Positions 26,240-34,843 of a stretch of DNA of 64,000 nucleotides are shown here, piece by piece. The number at the start of each line of letters is the position of its first letter. Position 1 is the stretch's first letter. The DNA is taken from NCBI GenBank assembly GCA_964510515.1, contig CAZEAU010000006.1:21643-85642 (forward strand). Reading direction: 5' to 3'. Below the pieces are notes generated by a model that was not told the DNA's origin, made no database searches, and saw nothing but the letters and a program-made list of their open reading frames with translations. The DNA is from SURF-21 sp964510515 (lineage in GTDB: Bacteria > Actinomycetota > Geothermincolia > Geothermincolales > RBG-13-55-18). The position numbers were made by a program, and so were the translations under genes.

Positions 26240-28267
26240 ATGCTGCTGACGATGTCGAAAGTGGAGATCGTGGGGGTGAAAACCCTCTTCTTCAAGGCGC
26301 TGGAGACCCTCCAGGACTTGGGCACGCTCCATCTCGAGGACATCACCAAGAAGGGGGGTCCGCGCTACGCCGACCTCATTCCCATGGAGATGGACCCGGC
26401 CCTGGAGGAGGAAAGGAATCTGCTGCAGAACCTGGCCATGCGCAACAACGCCATCCTCGCCGAACTGGTTCCCCCCCGGGAGAAGGTCAGCCGCGCGGTG
26501 CTGGAGGAGAAATATCGCTCCTTCCAAGGCAAGACCCTGGGGGAGATATCGGGCATGGTGGAGGAGGAGGAGAGCGCGACCCGGGAGCTCATCACCTACA
26601 AGAACGAGCTCGAGGTGGAGATGTCCCGCCTCTCCAAGTACGAGCCCATCATCAAGAAGGTCTATCCCCTGGCCAGCAAGGTCACCACCACCGAGCAGTA
26701 CACCAGCATCGCCCTGCTCATCGAGGAGCGCTACAAGCAGGTCCTGGCCTACATCGAGCAGGAGCTGGAAAGGATAACCAACAGCCAGTGCGACGCCTTC
26801 TCGGCCCGCGTGGACGAGAACACCCACGCCGCCATACTCGTCTTCCACAAGCGCTTCTCCGAGCAGGTGCACAACTTCCTGGCCACGGAGAACGTCAACC
26901 AGGTGAGGCTGCCCTCGGAGCTCGCCGACAAACCCTACGACGAGGCGCTGGCGGAGATCGAGACCCGCTACCGCGAGATCCCCCCCAAGCTCAATAAGGT
27001 CAAGGAAGACCTGGAGGATATTTCCAACAAGTGGTACGCGACCCTGGTGGCCCTCAAGGACTACCTTGCCGACCGCATCGAGTCCCTCAGCGCCATCCCC
27101 AAGTTCGGTCAGAGCGGCCACGTTTTCGTGGTCACGGGCTGGATGCCCTCGGACCAGGTGCAGGAGACCCGCAAGCTGCTGGAGGAGAGATTCGAGGGCA
27201 AGGTGGAGATCACCGAGGAGATCCCCACCTATGCCGAGATGGAGGAAGCCCCCTCCGCCCTGCACAACCCGGTCGCGGTCAAGCCCTTCGAGTTCATCTA
27301 TATGCTCATCAAGCCGCCCAAGTACGGGCATCTCGACCCCACCTTCCTGGTGGCCATCTTCTTCCCCCTGCTCTACGGCTTCATGCTGGGGGACATGGGA
27401 TATGCCCTGGTCATTTTCGGCCTGGCGTGGCTCATGAAGTACATCCTCAAGAAGCGCGAATCCCAGAGCGTCTTCTTCGCGCTTTTCGCCAATGTCATGA
27501 TCATCTCGGGCATATCGTCTTTCTTCTTCGGACTGCTCTATTTCGAGGCCTTCGGCGACCTCACCTGGCGCTGGCTGGGCTGGCTGGACCCGGACGGCCA
27601 TCTCATCAGCCCGCCGCCGTGGGTGTGGGGGCATATCGGAGACAAGCCCTGGGGATGGCCGGTGGAGCGCATCGCCCAGAGCAACGAGAACCTCTTCGGC
27701 CTCATGCTTCTCATCGTCCTGGCCATCGGGGCCCTGCACATGGGCGCCTCCCTGACCATCGGACTCATCGACGGCATACGCCACCGCGACCGCAAGCATG
27801 CCTTTGAAAAGGCCGGCTACCTCATCTTCATCCTTGGGTTCGTCTTCATCGGCCTGGGCTTCTGGGCGTTCCCGGCCGCCAAGGACGTGCTCATCACCCT
27901 GGGGGCGGTGCTGGCGGTGGTGGGCATAGGCTTCGCCGGCTACGGGGGCGGTTTCGGGGGAGGCCTGGAGGCGGCGCTCACCTTCGGCAACCTCCTCTCC
28001 TACGCCCGACTTTACGGCATCGGCCTGGCCTCGGTCATCCTGGCCGAGGTGGCCAACATGCTGGGGGCGCAGGTGGGCGGGGGCAAGCACATATTGATGC
28101 CCCTGGGGGTTATCGTGGCCGCCTCCCTGCATGTGCTCAACGTCGCCCTGGGCTTATTGAGCCCTTCCATTCAGTCCCTCCGTCTCAACTTGGTTGAGAG
28201 TTTTACCAAGTTTTACCAGGAAACCGACGTAGTCTATAAGCCGTTCAAACGATCAGGAGGTGAATAG
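26240..28267 (+). CDS. ntpI: V/A-type ATPase subunit I (a subunit)
   Basis: Subunit I is the membrane stator that forms the ion half-channels next to the c-ring. The 675-residue protein has a long cytoplasmic N-terminal half with coiled coil (about residues 1-340), followed by several membrane helices. Recognisable are FFPLLYGFMLGDMGYALVI, with the GDxGYG-like signature, FGLLYFEAFGDL, and FGNLLSYARLYGIGLASVIL, which carries the essential arginine region. The C-terminus VDLTKFYQE-like segment ESFTKFYQETDVVYKPF also fits. A 106-nt gap with no clear gene precedes it. Confidence 0.95.
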   Translation: MLLTMSKVEIVGVKTLFFKALETLQDLGTLHLEDITKKGGPRYADLIPMEMDPALEEERNLLQNLAMRNNAILAELVPPREKVSRAVLEEKYRSFQGKTLGEISGMVEEEESATRELITYKNELEVEMSRLSKYEPIIKKVYPLASKVTTTEQYTSIALLIEERYKQVLAYIEQELERITNSQCDAFSARVDENTHAAILVFHKRFSEQVHNFLATENVNQVRLPSELADKPYDEALAEIETRYREIPPKLNKVKEDLEDISNKWYATLVALKDYLADRIESLSAIPKFGQSGHVFVVTGWMPSDQVQETRKLLEERFEGKVEITEEIPTYAEMEEAPSALHNPVAVKPFEFIYMLIKPPKYGHLDPTFLVAIFFPLLYGFMLGDMGYALVIFGLAWLMKYILKKRESQSVFFALFANVMIISGISSFFFGLLYFEAFGDLTWRWLGWLDPDGHLISPPPWVWGHIGDKPWGWPVERIAQSNENLFGLMLLIVLAIGALHMGASLTIGLIDGIRHRDRKHAFEKAGYLIFILGFVFIGLGFWAFPAAKDVLITLGAVLAVVGIGFAGYGGGFGGGLEAALTFGNLLSYARLYGIGLASVILAEVANMLGAQVGGGKHILMPLGVIVAASLHVLNVALGLLSPSIQSLRLNLVESFTKFYQETDVVYKPFKRSGGE

Positions 28268-28268
28268 C

Positions 28269-28496
28269 TTGGAACTTGGACTAATCGCCATCGGGGCAGC
28301 CCTGGCTATCGGCCTGGCTTCTCTGGCGACCGGGTGGTCGCAGTCTAAGATCGGGGCGGCCATGGCGGGTGCGCTGGCCGAGAAGCCGGAGCTGGTTGGT
28401 AACGCCATCATCATGATCGCCATCCCCGAGACCATGGTGGTGCTGGGATTCGTGATCTCCTTCCTAATCATCGGATTGAAACCCGGTGCCGAGTAG
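28269..28496 (+). CDS. ntpK: V/A-type ATPase subunit K (membrane ring c subunit)
   Basis: The ring subunit carries ions through the membrane. The 75-residue protein is a single helical hairpin: helix 1 IAIGAALAIGLASLATGW, loop with AEKPE, helix 2 ending IAIPETMVVLGFVISFLII. The ion-binding glutamate is in IPETM; a glutamine (WSQSK) sits in helix 1 at the place used as a ligand in sodium-binding rings. TTG 28269 is chosen because AGGAGG (28255-28260) stands eight bases before it; a GTG at 28260 overlaps that site. Many V-type ring subunits are double hairpins of about 155 residues; this one is the short form. Confidence 0.92.
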   Translation: MELGLIAIGAALAIGLASLATGWSQSKIGAAMAGALAEKPELVGNAIIMIAIPETMVVLGFVISFLIIGLKPGAE

Positions 28497-28548
28497 GAAA
28501 GGATGTTTCCCGGCAAATTCCATTCTCTAAACGACAGGAAGTGAATGC

Positions 28549-29157
28549 ATGTCTATAGAGGACATCCTGCGGGCCCTTGACGACCAATGCCGAGAGGAGT
28601 GCCAGGAGATATACGGCCGGGCGGAGGCTGAGGCCAAGCTCATCCTGGACAGGGCCCAGGAGGAGGCGGATGCCATACGGGAGGCGCGCCTGGCCAGGGT
28701 CAGGGCCGAGGCGGAGAGCGAGACTACCTCCATGCTCTATTCCGCCCGCCTCAAGTCCAAGAACGCGGTCATCTCCGCCAAGGAGAGGATCGCCGAGAAG
28801 GCCCTGGCGGCGGCGGAAGAACGCCTGCAGGGCCTGAGGTCGCAGCCGGGCTACGAGGCCGTCTTCGAGAGCCTGGTCGCGGAGGGCTTGACGCGCATCA
28901 GCGGAAAGGTCGTGGTGCACGTGGATGCGGCCGACGAGGCGGTGGCCGAGGCGGTGATGGGCGGGCTCGGCCTCGATTACGAGCTGCGCCCCGACATCCA
29001 CACCGCCGGCGGAGCGGTGGTCAGTGACGCCGCCGGGAGGGTGAGGATCATCAACACCATCGAGGAGAGGCTGAACCGTGCGCGGGAGAAACTGCGCATG
29101 CGCGTTTCGGAGATCCTCTTTGGCGAGGAGGTGGGGGCCGCGACGGGAGGGGGTTGA
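28549..29157 (+). CDS. ntpE: V/A-type ATPase subunit E
   Basis: Subunit E forms the peripheral stalk together with the H-like coiled coil. The 202-residue protein has a charged N-terminal helix (REECQEIYGRAEAEAKLIL, then DRAQEEADAIREARLARVRA). A C-terminal globular part follows, with the family pattern AGGAVVSDAAGRVRIINTIE and the terminal LNRAREKLRMRVSEILF. ACAGGAAGTGAATGC precedes ATG 28549. The order K-E-C matches other V/A operons. Confidence 0.93.
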   Translation: MSIEDILRALDDQCREECQEIYGRAEAEAKLILDRAQEEADAIREARLARVRAEAESETTSMLYSARLKSKNAVISAKERIAEKALAAAEERLQGLRSQPGYEAVFESLVAEGLTRISGKVVVHVDAADEAVAEAVMGGLGLDYELRPDIHTAGGAVVSDAAGRVRIINTIEERLNRAREKLRMRVSEILFGEEVGAATGGG

Positions 29158-29195
29158 GCCCCCTCTTTCGATGTGAGCGGCGAAAGGCTAAGATA

Positions 29196-30293
29196 ATGGT
29201 TCAGGTTCCGCTGAAAGATTACAGCTATGCCAATGCTCGGGTGCGGGCGATGAATGCCCGCCTGCTCGAGGACAGCATGTATAAGAGCCTGCTCGACGCC
29301 CCGGACTACAACCGGGCCATAGCGGTGCTGGAGGGCACCGAGTACGGCGAGGACATCGAGCATTTCATGATGGAGGGCGCTCGGCCCACCATCCTGGACC
29401 GTGCTTTCAACCGCAATTTTGTGCGCAACTTCGCTAAGATAAAGGACTTCTTCATGGGCAGGCCCGAGGAGATGGTCAACATCCTGCTCTCGCGCTGGGA
29501 CCTCTACAATCTCAAGACCATCCTGCGCGGCATGCGCGCCCTCGTCCCCAAGGCGGAGATCGTGCGTAACCTGGTGCCCATCGGGGAGCTGGACCAGGTG
29601 GTCCTGGAGGAGATAGTCAATCAGCCCGACCTGCGCGCGTCCCTGGATGCGACGGTCATGTTCAGCCTGCAGTGGAGCATACCCTACGGGCAGGCGATCG
29701 CCAAGAACCTCACGGAGTACCTGCGCGAGCAGGACCTCTCCGTCCTGGAGCTGGCCCTGGACAAGCTCCACTACGGCGCGGTGACCGGGATGCTCAAGCG
29801 CTCCGACCCCGATACGCAGCTGGTGCGCGAGATGGTGAGGATGGAGGTGGACGCCATCAACATCGTCTCCCTCATGCGCGCCTGCGGCCTGGAGCTCAGC
29901 GGCAAGAAGGCCGAGGACTATTTCGTTCCCGGCGGGACCCTGGAGACGGCCAAGAAGTACGTGGCGATGATGGAGCTGGGGCAGCCGGAGAAGGTCTACG
30001 AGGCCCTGCTGGGCAAGACCCCCTATCGCAAGGCCCTGGAGGCGGCATGGGCGGTTTTCGACCAGCGGGGGGATAGCGCCTTCGAGGATGAGATGCAGAA
30101 GCATATCATCCGGGAGGGGATGAAGATGTCCAAGGACCCCCTGGGCATCGGGGTGATCATAGAATACATGTGGAGGAAACACCTGGAGATAACCAACCTG
30201 CGCATCATACTGCGCGGCAAGAGCATCGGGCTCATCGAATCCCAGATCCGCAAGGAGCTGTTCATGCGCGAGGCGGAGAGCCGGGAGAAGTGA
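29196..30293 (+). CDS. ntpC: V/A-type ATPase subunit C (d subunit)
   Basis: Subunit C is the funnel-shaped socket joining the central shaft to the membrane ring. The 365-residue, mainly helical protein has the features of the V-ATPase C/d family: YSYANARVRAMNARLLEDS near the N-terminus, RWDLYNLKTILRGMRAL, EMVRMEVDAINIVSLMRACG, and the C-terminal EYMWRKHLEITNLRIILRGK. ATG 29196 after AAAGG is preferred to an earlier in-frame GTG that overlaps subunit E. It is followed 25 nt later by subunit F. Confidence 0.94.
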   Translation: MVQVPLKDYSYANARVRAMNARLLEDSMYKSLLDAPDYNRAIAVLEGTEYGEDIEHFMMEGARPTILDRAFNRNFVRNFAKIKDFFMGRPEEMVNILLSRWDLYNLKTILRGMRALVPKAEIVRNLVPIGELDQVVLEEIVNQPDLRASLDATVMFSLQWSIPYGQAIAKNLTEYLREQDLSVLELALDKLHYGAVTGMLKRSDPDTQLVREMVRMEVDAINIVSLMRACGLELSGKKAEDYFVPGGTLETAKKYVAMMELGQPEKVYEALLGKTPYRKALEAAWAVFDQRGDSAFEDEMQKHIIREGMKMSKDPLGIGVIIEYMWRKHLEITNLRIILRGKSIGLIESQIRKELFMREAESREK

Positions 30294-30318
30294 TACGAGG
30301 CCCGAGAGGTGATGTTGC

Positions 30319-30660
30319 GTGTACAAAGCCATAGTGGTGACCGACCCGGAGACGGCGGACGGTTTCCGCCTCGCCGGCGTCAGCGTGGTGGAGGCGGAGA
30401 ACGCCGATGAGGCCCAGGAGAAGATCAGGCTCCTGCTCGATGACCCCAATGCGGGCATCCTGGCCGTGAACGAGCATTATTACGACAATATCGACGAGAA
30501 GACCCAGGAGAAGATCGACAGCATCTACCGCCCCATCGTCATCCCCCTCCCCATCAAGGAGACGGTGGAGATGGCGGGTGAGCGGCGTGCCTACCTGGCG
30601 CGCCTCATCCACCGCGCCATCGGGTTCGACATAACCCTGCGCGGCCGCGAGGGTGAATAA
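30319..30660 (+). CDS. ntpF: V/A-type ATPase subunit F
   Basis: A 113-residue protein of the rotor-shaft subunit F family, which binds subunit D and can regulate ATP hydrolysis. The Rossmann-like pattern VVTDPETADGFRLAGVSVVE opens the protein. AGILAVNEHYYDNIDEKTQEKI and YRPIVIPLPIKETVE are family features. It begins with GTG 30319 behind GAGAGGTGATG. Like NtpG of enterococci, it precedes the catalytic A subunit. The gap of about 100 nt to ntpA is AT-rich. Confidence 0.92.
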   Translation: MYKAIVVTDPETADGFRLAGVSVVEAENADEAQEKIRLLLDDPNAGILAVNEHYYDNIDEKTQEKIDSIYRPIVIPLPIKETVEMAGERRAYLARLIHRAIGFDITLRGREGE

Positions 30661-30714
30661 GGAAGGGGAGCGGAGGATATCGACCGGCGGGCAGGGTATG
30701 CTTGAGGTCAGACA

Positions 30715-30744
30715 TTGATATAGTCAGATATAGATATATATATA
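30715..30744 (+). promoter_or_regulatory. Possible internal promoter ahead of ntpA
   Basis: TTGATA (30715-30720) is followed after 16-18 bp by overlapping TATATA hexamers (30737-30744) in a notably AT-rich run inside otherwise GC-rich DNA. A start near 30751 would give a short leader to ntpA. The AT-richness alone makes false hits easy. Confidence 0.4.
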
Positions 30745-30763
30745 GAGACGGGAGAGGGTCGGT

Positions 30764-32512
30764 ATGATCGAGGGAACGATTGTTAAGGTATCCGGGCCCG
30801 TAGTAAGCGCGCAAGGCATGTCCGGCGCCAAGATGTACGATATCACCAAGGTGGGGGAACTGGGCCTCATCGGAGAGGTGGTGCGCCTCGACGGCGACAC
30901 CGCCATCGTGCAGGTCTACGAGGATACCTCGGGCCTGCGCGTGGGCGAGAAGGTGGAGTGCACCGAAGAGCCCCTGCTCATCGAGCTGGGCCCGGGCATG
31001 CTCTCCTCCATCTACGACGGCATCCAGAGGAGGCTGGTGGACATCGCGGATGACCGCGGCGACTTCGTGGTGCGCGGGGTGACCACCTACGCGCTTCTGC
31101 GCGACCGCACCTGGACCTTCGAGCCCATGGTGGACGAGGGAGACGAGGTGGCCGCGGGGGATATCGTGGGAGAGGTGCAGGAGACCGCCCACATCACCCA
31201 CCGCATCATGGTGCCCCCGGGCATGTCGGGAAAGGTCGCCGAGGTGCGCGAGGGCGACTTCAACGTGGACGACGTGGTCGTGGTCCTGGAGGGCGGCGGG
31301 GAGATCAAGCTGCATCAGACCTGGCCCGCGCGCGTTCCCCGTCCGGTGAAGAACAAGGAGAACCCCACCGTACCCTTCATCACCGGCACCCGCATCCTGG
31401 ACACCTTCTTCCCCATCGCCCAGGGCGGATACAGCATCATCCCCGGGGGGTTCGGCACCGGAAAGACGGTGACCGAGACCACCCTGGCCAAATGGGCCGA
31501 TGCCGACATCGTCATCTACATCGGCTGCGGGGAGAGGGGCAACGAGATAACCGAGGTGCTGACCGAGTTCCCCAGCCTCATCGACCCCAAGACGGGCGTG
31601 CCGCTGATGCAGCGCACCATCCTGGTGGCCAACACCTCCAACATGCCGGTGGCGGCGCGCGAGGCCTCCATTTATACCGGCATCACCATGGCGGAATATT
31701 ACCGCGACATGGGATACAACGTGGCGCTGATGGCCGACTCCACCTCGCGTTGGGGAGAGGCCCTGCGCGAGGTGTCCGGGCGCCTGGAGGAGATGCCGGG
31801 CGAGGAGGGATACCCCGCCTACCTGGCGACCCGCCTGGCGGACTTCTACGAGCGCTGCGGGCGCGCGGTGTGCCTGGGGGGCGACGAGCGCATGGGCTCC
31901 ATCACCGCCATCGGGGCGGTCTCGCCCCCCGGCGGGGACTTCTCCGAACCCATGACACAGAACTCCCTGCGCATCACCGGGGCCTTCTGGGCCCTGGACA
32001 CCTCGCTGGCCTACCGCCGCCACTTCCCGGCCATCAGCTGGATCAAGAGCTACACCCTGTACCTGGACCAGATACAGGAGTGGTACATGAAGAACGTGGA
32101 CGAGGAGTGGAGGGACCTGCGCGACAAGGCCATGAGCCTGCTGCAGAAGGAGGTCGAGCTGCAGGAGATCGTGCAGCTGGTGGGGCCGGACGCCCTGCCC
32201 GATTTCGCCAAGGCGGTGCTCGAGACCACGCGCATGCTGCGCGAGGACTACCTGCAGCAGTTCGCCTTCTCCGATACCGACGCCTTCTGCTCGCTGCGCA
32301 AGGGATACCTCATGCTCAAGGTCATCCTCACCTATTACGACTGCCTGGAGGAAGCGCTGGTGCAGGGGGTGCCGCTGCGGCAGGCCACGGAACATCCCAT
32401 CAAGAACGAGATAGCGCGCATGAAGGAGATACCGTCCGAGGAGGCGGAGGAGAAGATAAGCGATCTCATAGACAGGGTCCAGCGTGAGCTCAGGTCACTG
32501 AGCGAATGGTAA
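30764..32512 (+). CDS. ntpA: V/A-type ATPase catalytic subunit A
   Basis: Subunit A carries the catalytic nucleotide sites of the V1/A1 head. The 582-residue protein has the N-terminal beta-barrel start GTIVKVSGPVVSAQGM and the bulge domain unique to A subunits (about residues 110-190). The P-loop GGFGTGKTVTE, YIGCGERGNEITEVL, and the head motif MADSTSRWGEALREVSGRL follow, with YPAYLATRLADFYERCGR. GGGAGAGGG precedes ATG 30764. Length and motifs are complete, so a functional enzyme is likely. Confidence 0.97.
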   Translation: MIEGTIVKVSGPVVSAQGMSGAKMYDITKVGELGLIGEVVRLDGDTAIVQVYEDTSGLRVGEKVECTEEPLLIELGPGMLSSIYDGIQRRLVDIADDRGDFVVRGVTTYALLRDRTWTFEPMVDEGDEVAAGDIVGEVQETAHITHRIMVPPGMSGKVAEVREGDFNVDDVVVVLEGGGEIKLHQTWPARVPRPVKNKENPTVPFITGTRILDTFFPIAQGGYSIIPGGFGTGKTVTETTLAKWADADIVIYIGCGERGNEITEVLTEFPSLIDPKTGVPLMQRTILVANTSNMPVAAREASIYTGITMAEYYRDMGYNVALMADSTSRWGEALREVSGRLEEMPGEEGYPAYLATRLADFYERCGRAVCLGGDERMGSITAIGAVSPPGGDFSEPMTQNSLRITGAFWALDTSLAYRRHFPAISWIKSYTLYLDQIQEWYMKNVDEEWRDLRDKAMSLLQKEVELQEIVQLVGPDALPDFAKAVLETTRMLREDYLQQFAFSDTDAFCSLRKGYLMLKVILTYYDCLEEALVQGVPLRQATEHPIKNEIARMKEIPSEEAEEKISDLIDRVQRELRSLSEW

Positions 32513-32536
32513 GGAAGAGGAAGCGGGAGATGCAAG

Positions 32537-33958
32537 ATGTCGAACGGTAGTGCTTACCTGGCCACGACGGAGTACCGCACGGTTGGAGAGGTCGCCGGCC
32601 CCCTGCTCTTCGTGAGCAAGGTCAAGGGCGCCTCCTATAACGAGATGGTGGAGATACACTCGGCCGACGGCGCCGTTAGGTACGGCCAGGTGATCGAGAT
32701 CTCCGGCGAGCTGGCCGTGGTGCAGGTCTTCGGGCCCACGGCCGGGCTGGACGTGGACAGGACCAACGTACGCTTCCAGGGCGAGGTGGCCAAGATGCCC
32801 TGCTCGGCGAACCTGCTGGGACGCGTCCTCAACGGCCTGGGGCAGCCCATCGACGGCGGGCCCGAGGTCTTTCCCGAGGAGGAGCGGGAGATCACCGGGT
32901 CGCCCATCAACCCCTGGAGGCGCGAGGAGCCCCGCGACTTCATCCAGACCGGGATATCGGCCATCGACGGCCTCAACACCCTGGTGCGGGGGCAGAAGCT
33001 CCCCATCTTCTCCGGCGCGGGACTCCCCGGCAACGAGCTCGCCGCGGCCATCGTCAAGAACGCCAGGATACTGGGGGGAGAGGAGTTCGCCATCGTCTTT
33101 GCGGCCATGGGGATCACGCGGCGCGAGGCCTCTTTCTTCCAGGACAGTTTCGCGCGCTCCGGCGCCCTGGAGAGGGTGGTCTTCTTCCTCAACCTGGCCG
33201 ACGATCCCACGGTGGAGAGGCTGCAGACCCCGCGCTGTGCGCTGACCGTGGCCGAGTTCCTGGCCTTCGAGCATGACATGCAGGTGCTGGTGATACTCAC
33301 CGACATGACCAACTATTGCGAGGCCCTGCGCGAGATCTCCACCGCGCGCGAGGAGGTGCCGGGGCGGCGCGGCTATCCCGGGTACATGTACACCGACCTC
33401 GCGGCCATCTACGAGCGGGCGGGGCGCATCAAGGGCAAGCCGGGGTCCGTGACCCAGGTGCCCATCCTGGCCATGCCGGACGACGACATCACACACCCCA
33501 TCCCCGACCTCACGGGCTATATCACCGAGGGGCAGATCGTGCTCTCGCGCACCCTGCACCGCCGGGGCATTTTCCCCTGCATCGACGTGCTGCCCTGCCT
33601 CTCGCGCCTGATGAACCTGGGCATCGGCGAGGGACGCACCAGGGGCGACCATCGCGGCGTCGCCGACCAGCTCTACGCCTACTACGCCGAGGGGGTCGAC
33701 CTGCGGCGCCTGGTGGCCATCGTGGGCGAGGAGGCGCTCACGGACATGGACCGCATGGCGCTGAAGTTCGCGGATGCCTTCGAGCAGAACTACCTCGATC
33801 AGAAGGACGAGAACCGCGAGCTCGACCAGACCATGGAGCTGGGCTGGAAGCTGATAAGCATGATGCCCAAGGATTCGATCAAGCGCATCAAGCTGGAGTA
33901 CGTGGACGAGAACTACAACCCGGATATGGCCGAGGAGTTCATCGAGGCGGAGAGCTGA
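32537..33958 (+). CDS. ntpB: V/A-type ATPase non-catalytic subunit B
   Basis: Subunit B alternates with A in the hexameric head. The 473-residue protein has GPLLFVSKVKGASYNEMVEI, VLNGLGQPIDGGP, QTGISAIDGLNTLVRGQKLP, and the altered P-loop SGAGLPGNELAA, which lacks the catalytic GKT as expected for B. DMTNYCEALREISTAREEVP and YPGYMYTDLAAIYERAG are further family motifs. It starts 25 nt after ntpA. Confidence 0.97.
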   Translation: MSNGSAYLATTEYRTVGEVAGPLLFVSKVKGASYNEMVEIHSADGAVRYGQVIEISGELAVVQVFGPTAGLDVDRTNVRFQGEVAKMPCSANLLGRVLNGLGQPIDGGPEVFPEEEREITGSPINPWRREEPRDFIQTGISAIDGLNTLVRGQKLPIFSGAGLPGNELAAAIVKNARILGGEEFAIVFAAMGITRREASFFQDSFARSGALERVVFFLNLADDPTVERLQTPRCALTVAEFLAFEHDMQVLVILTDMTNYCEALREISTAREEVPGRRGYPGYMYTDLAAIYERAGRIKGKPGSVTQVPILAMPDDDITHPIPDLTGYITEGQIVLSRTLHRRGIFPCIDVLPCLSRLMNLGIGEGRTRGDHRGVADQLYAYYAEGVDLRRLVAIVGEEALTDMDRMALKFADAFEQNYLDQKDENRELDQTMELGWKLISMMPKDSIKRIKLEYVDENYNPDMAEEFIEAES

Positions 33959-33989
33959 TCCGCGGCGGCGGAGCAGGAGAAGAGGGAAC

Positions 33990-34652
33990 ATGGAACAAGT
34001 CCATCCCACGCGGAGCGAGCTGCTCAAGCGCAAGGCTAATCGCGCTCTCGCCGATCAGGGCATGAACCTCCTGAAACGCAAGCGGGACGCCCTGCTGGCG
34101 GAGTTCATGCCCATCATCGACGAGACCATGCGCCTGTCGCTGCGCCTGGAGCGGGTCACCGCCGATGCCCAGTTCGACCTGGCCATGGCCAAGGCCAAGG
34201 ACGGCGGGCCCACGGTGCGCTCGGCCTCTTATGCGGCCATGGGCGACATCATGGTGGACATCACCGGAACCCACGTCATGGGCGTGCCCATCCCCGTGAT
34301 CCGCAAGGGACAGAGCAGTCTGCGCAACGCCCTCAAACGGGGTTACGGCATCACCGGCGTCTCCAGCCGGGTGGACGCCGCGGCGGAGAAGTTCGAGGAG
34401 ATCATCGACGTCATCATCGAGTCCGCGGACATCGAGACGCGCCTGCGGCGCCTGGGAGAGGAGCTGCGCAAGACCAACCGTCGCGTGAACGCGCTGGAGA
34501 ACATCGTCATCCCCGATTACGACGAGCAGATCAAGTTCATCCAGATGAGCCTGGAGGAGCGCGCGCGCGAGGACATATTCCGGCTCAAGAAGGTCAAGAA
34601 GGCCCTGGAGCGCAAGGAGGAGGCCCGCCTGCGGAGGCTCCAGGCCATCTGA
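33990..34652 (+). CDS. ntpD: V/A-type ATPase subunit D (central shaft)
   Basis: Subunit D is the rotating coiled-coil shaft inside the A3B3 head. The 220-residue protein begins PTRSELLKRKANRALADQGM, the usual subunit D start, and continues with LLKRKRDALLAEFMPIIDE. The C-terminal helix has RRVNALENIVIPDYDEQIKF and ERAREDIFRLKKVKKALER, again family patterns. It is the last gene of the operon; an inverted-repeat element follows seven bases after its stop. Confidence 0.95.
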   Translation: MEQVHPTRSELLKRKANRALADQGMNLLKRKRDALLAEFMPIIDETMRLSLRLERVTADAQFDLAMAKAKDGGPTVRSASYAAMGDIMVDITGTHVMGVPIPVIRKGQSSLRNALKRGYGITGVSSRVDAAAEKFEEIIDVIIESADIETRLRRLGEELRKTNRRVNALENIVIPDYDEQIKFIQMSLEERAREDIFRLKKVKKALERKEEARLRRLQAI

Positions 34653-34658
34653 CCCGGA

Positions 34659-34745
34659 TGGGGTCAGGTCTTGTTCTTTGCCTGCTTCGCTATCTTCCCA
34701 GTTCGCACCCGGGCTTTTGCCTCAAGCTTGCAAGACCTGGCCCCA
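34659..34745. repeat. 87-bp element bounded by a 15-bp imperfect inverted repeat
   Basis: TGGGGTCAGGTCTTG at the left end and CAAGACCTGGCCCCA at the right end are inverted repeats with one mismatch, enclosing about 57 bp that encode nothing recognisable. The ends resemble small palindromic elements of the REP/MITE type seen in other bacteria, sometimes near IS200-like transposases, but no transposase is in this window. It may instead act as a terminator-like structure for the ATPase operon, although no T run follows. Confidence 0.6.
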
Positions 34746-34830
34746 CGCTGCCTCACGCGCCCTTCCCGGCGCCGGACCCGGGCAAGAGAAAACGGATATA
34801 ACGGGGAGGGCGGCGGGCACCGCCAGGTGG

Positions 34831-34836
34831 TATCAT
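34831..34836 (+). promoter_or_regulatory. Possible -10 element giving a leaderless murA transcript
   Basis: TATCAT lies seven bases before the murA ATG, and no ribosome site is at normal distance. A transcript started here would begin at or next to the ATG. The same layout (TATAAT-CCCGGT-ATGG) occurs at 50776-50791. No clear -35 element is visible. Confidence 0.4.
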
Positions 34837-34843
34837 TTCCGGT

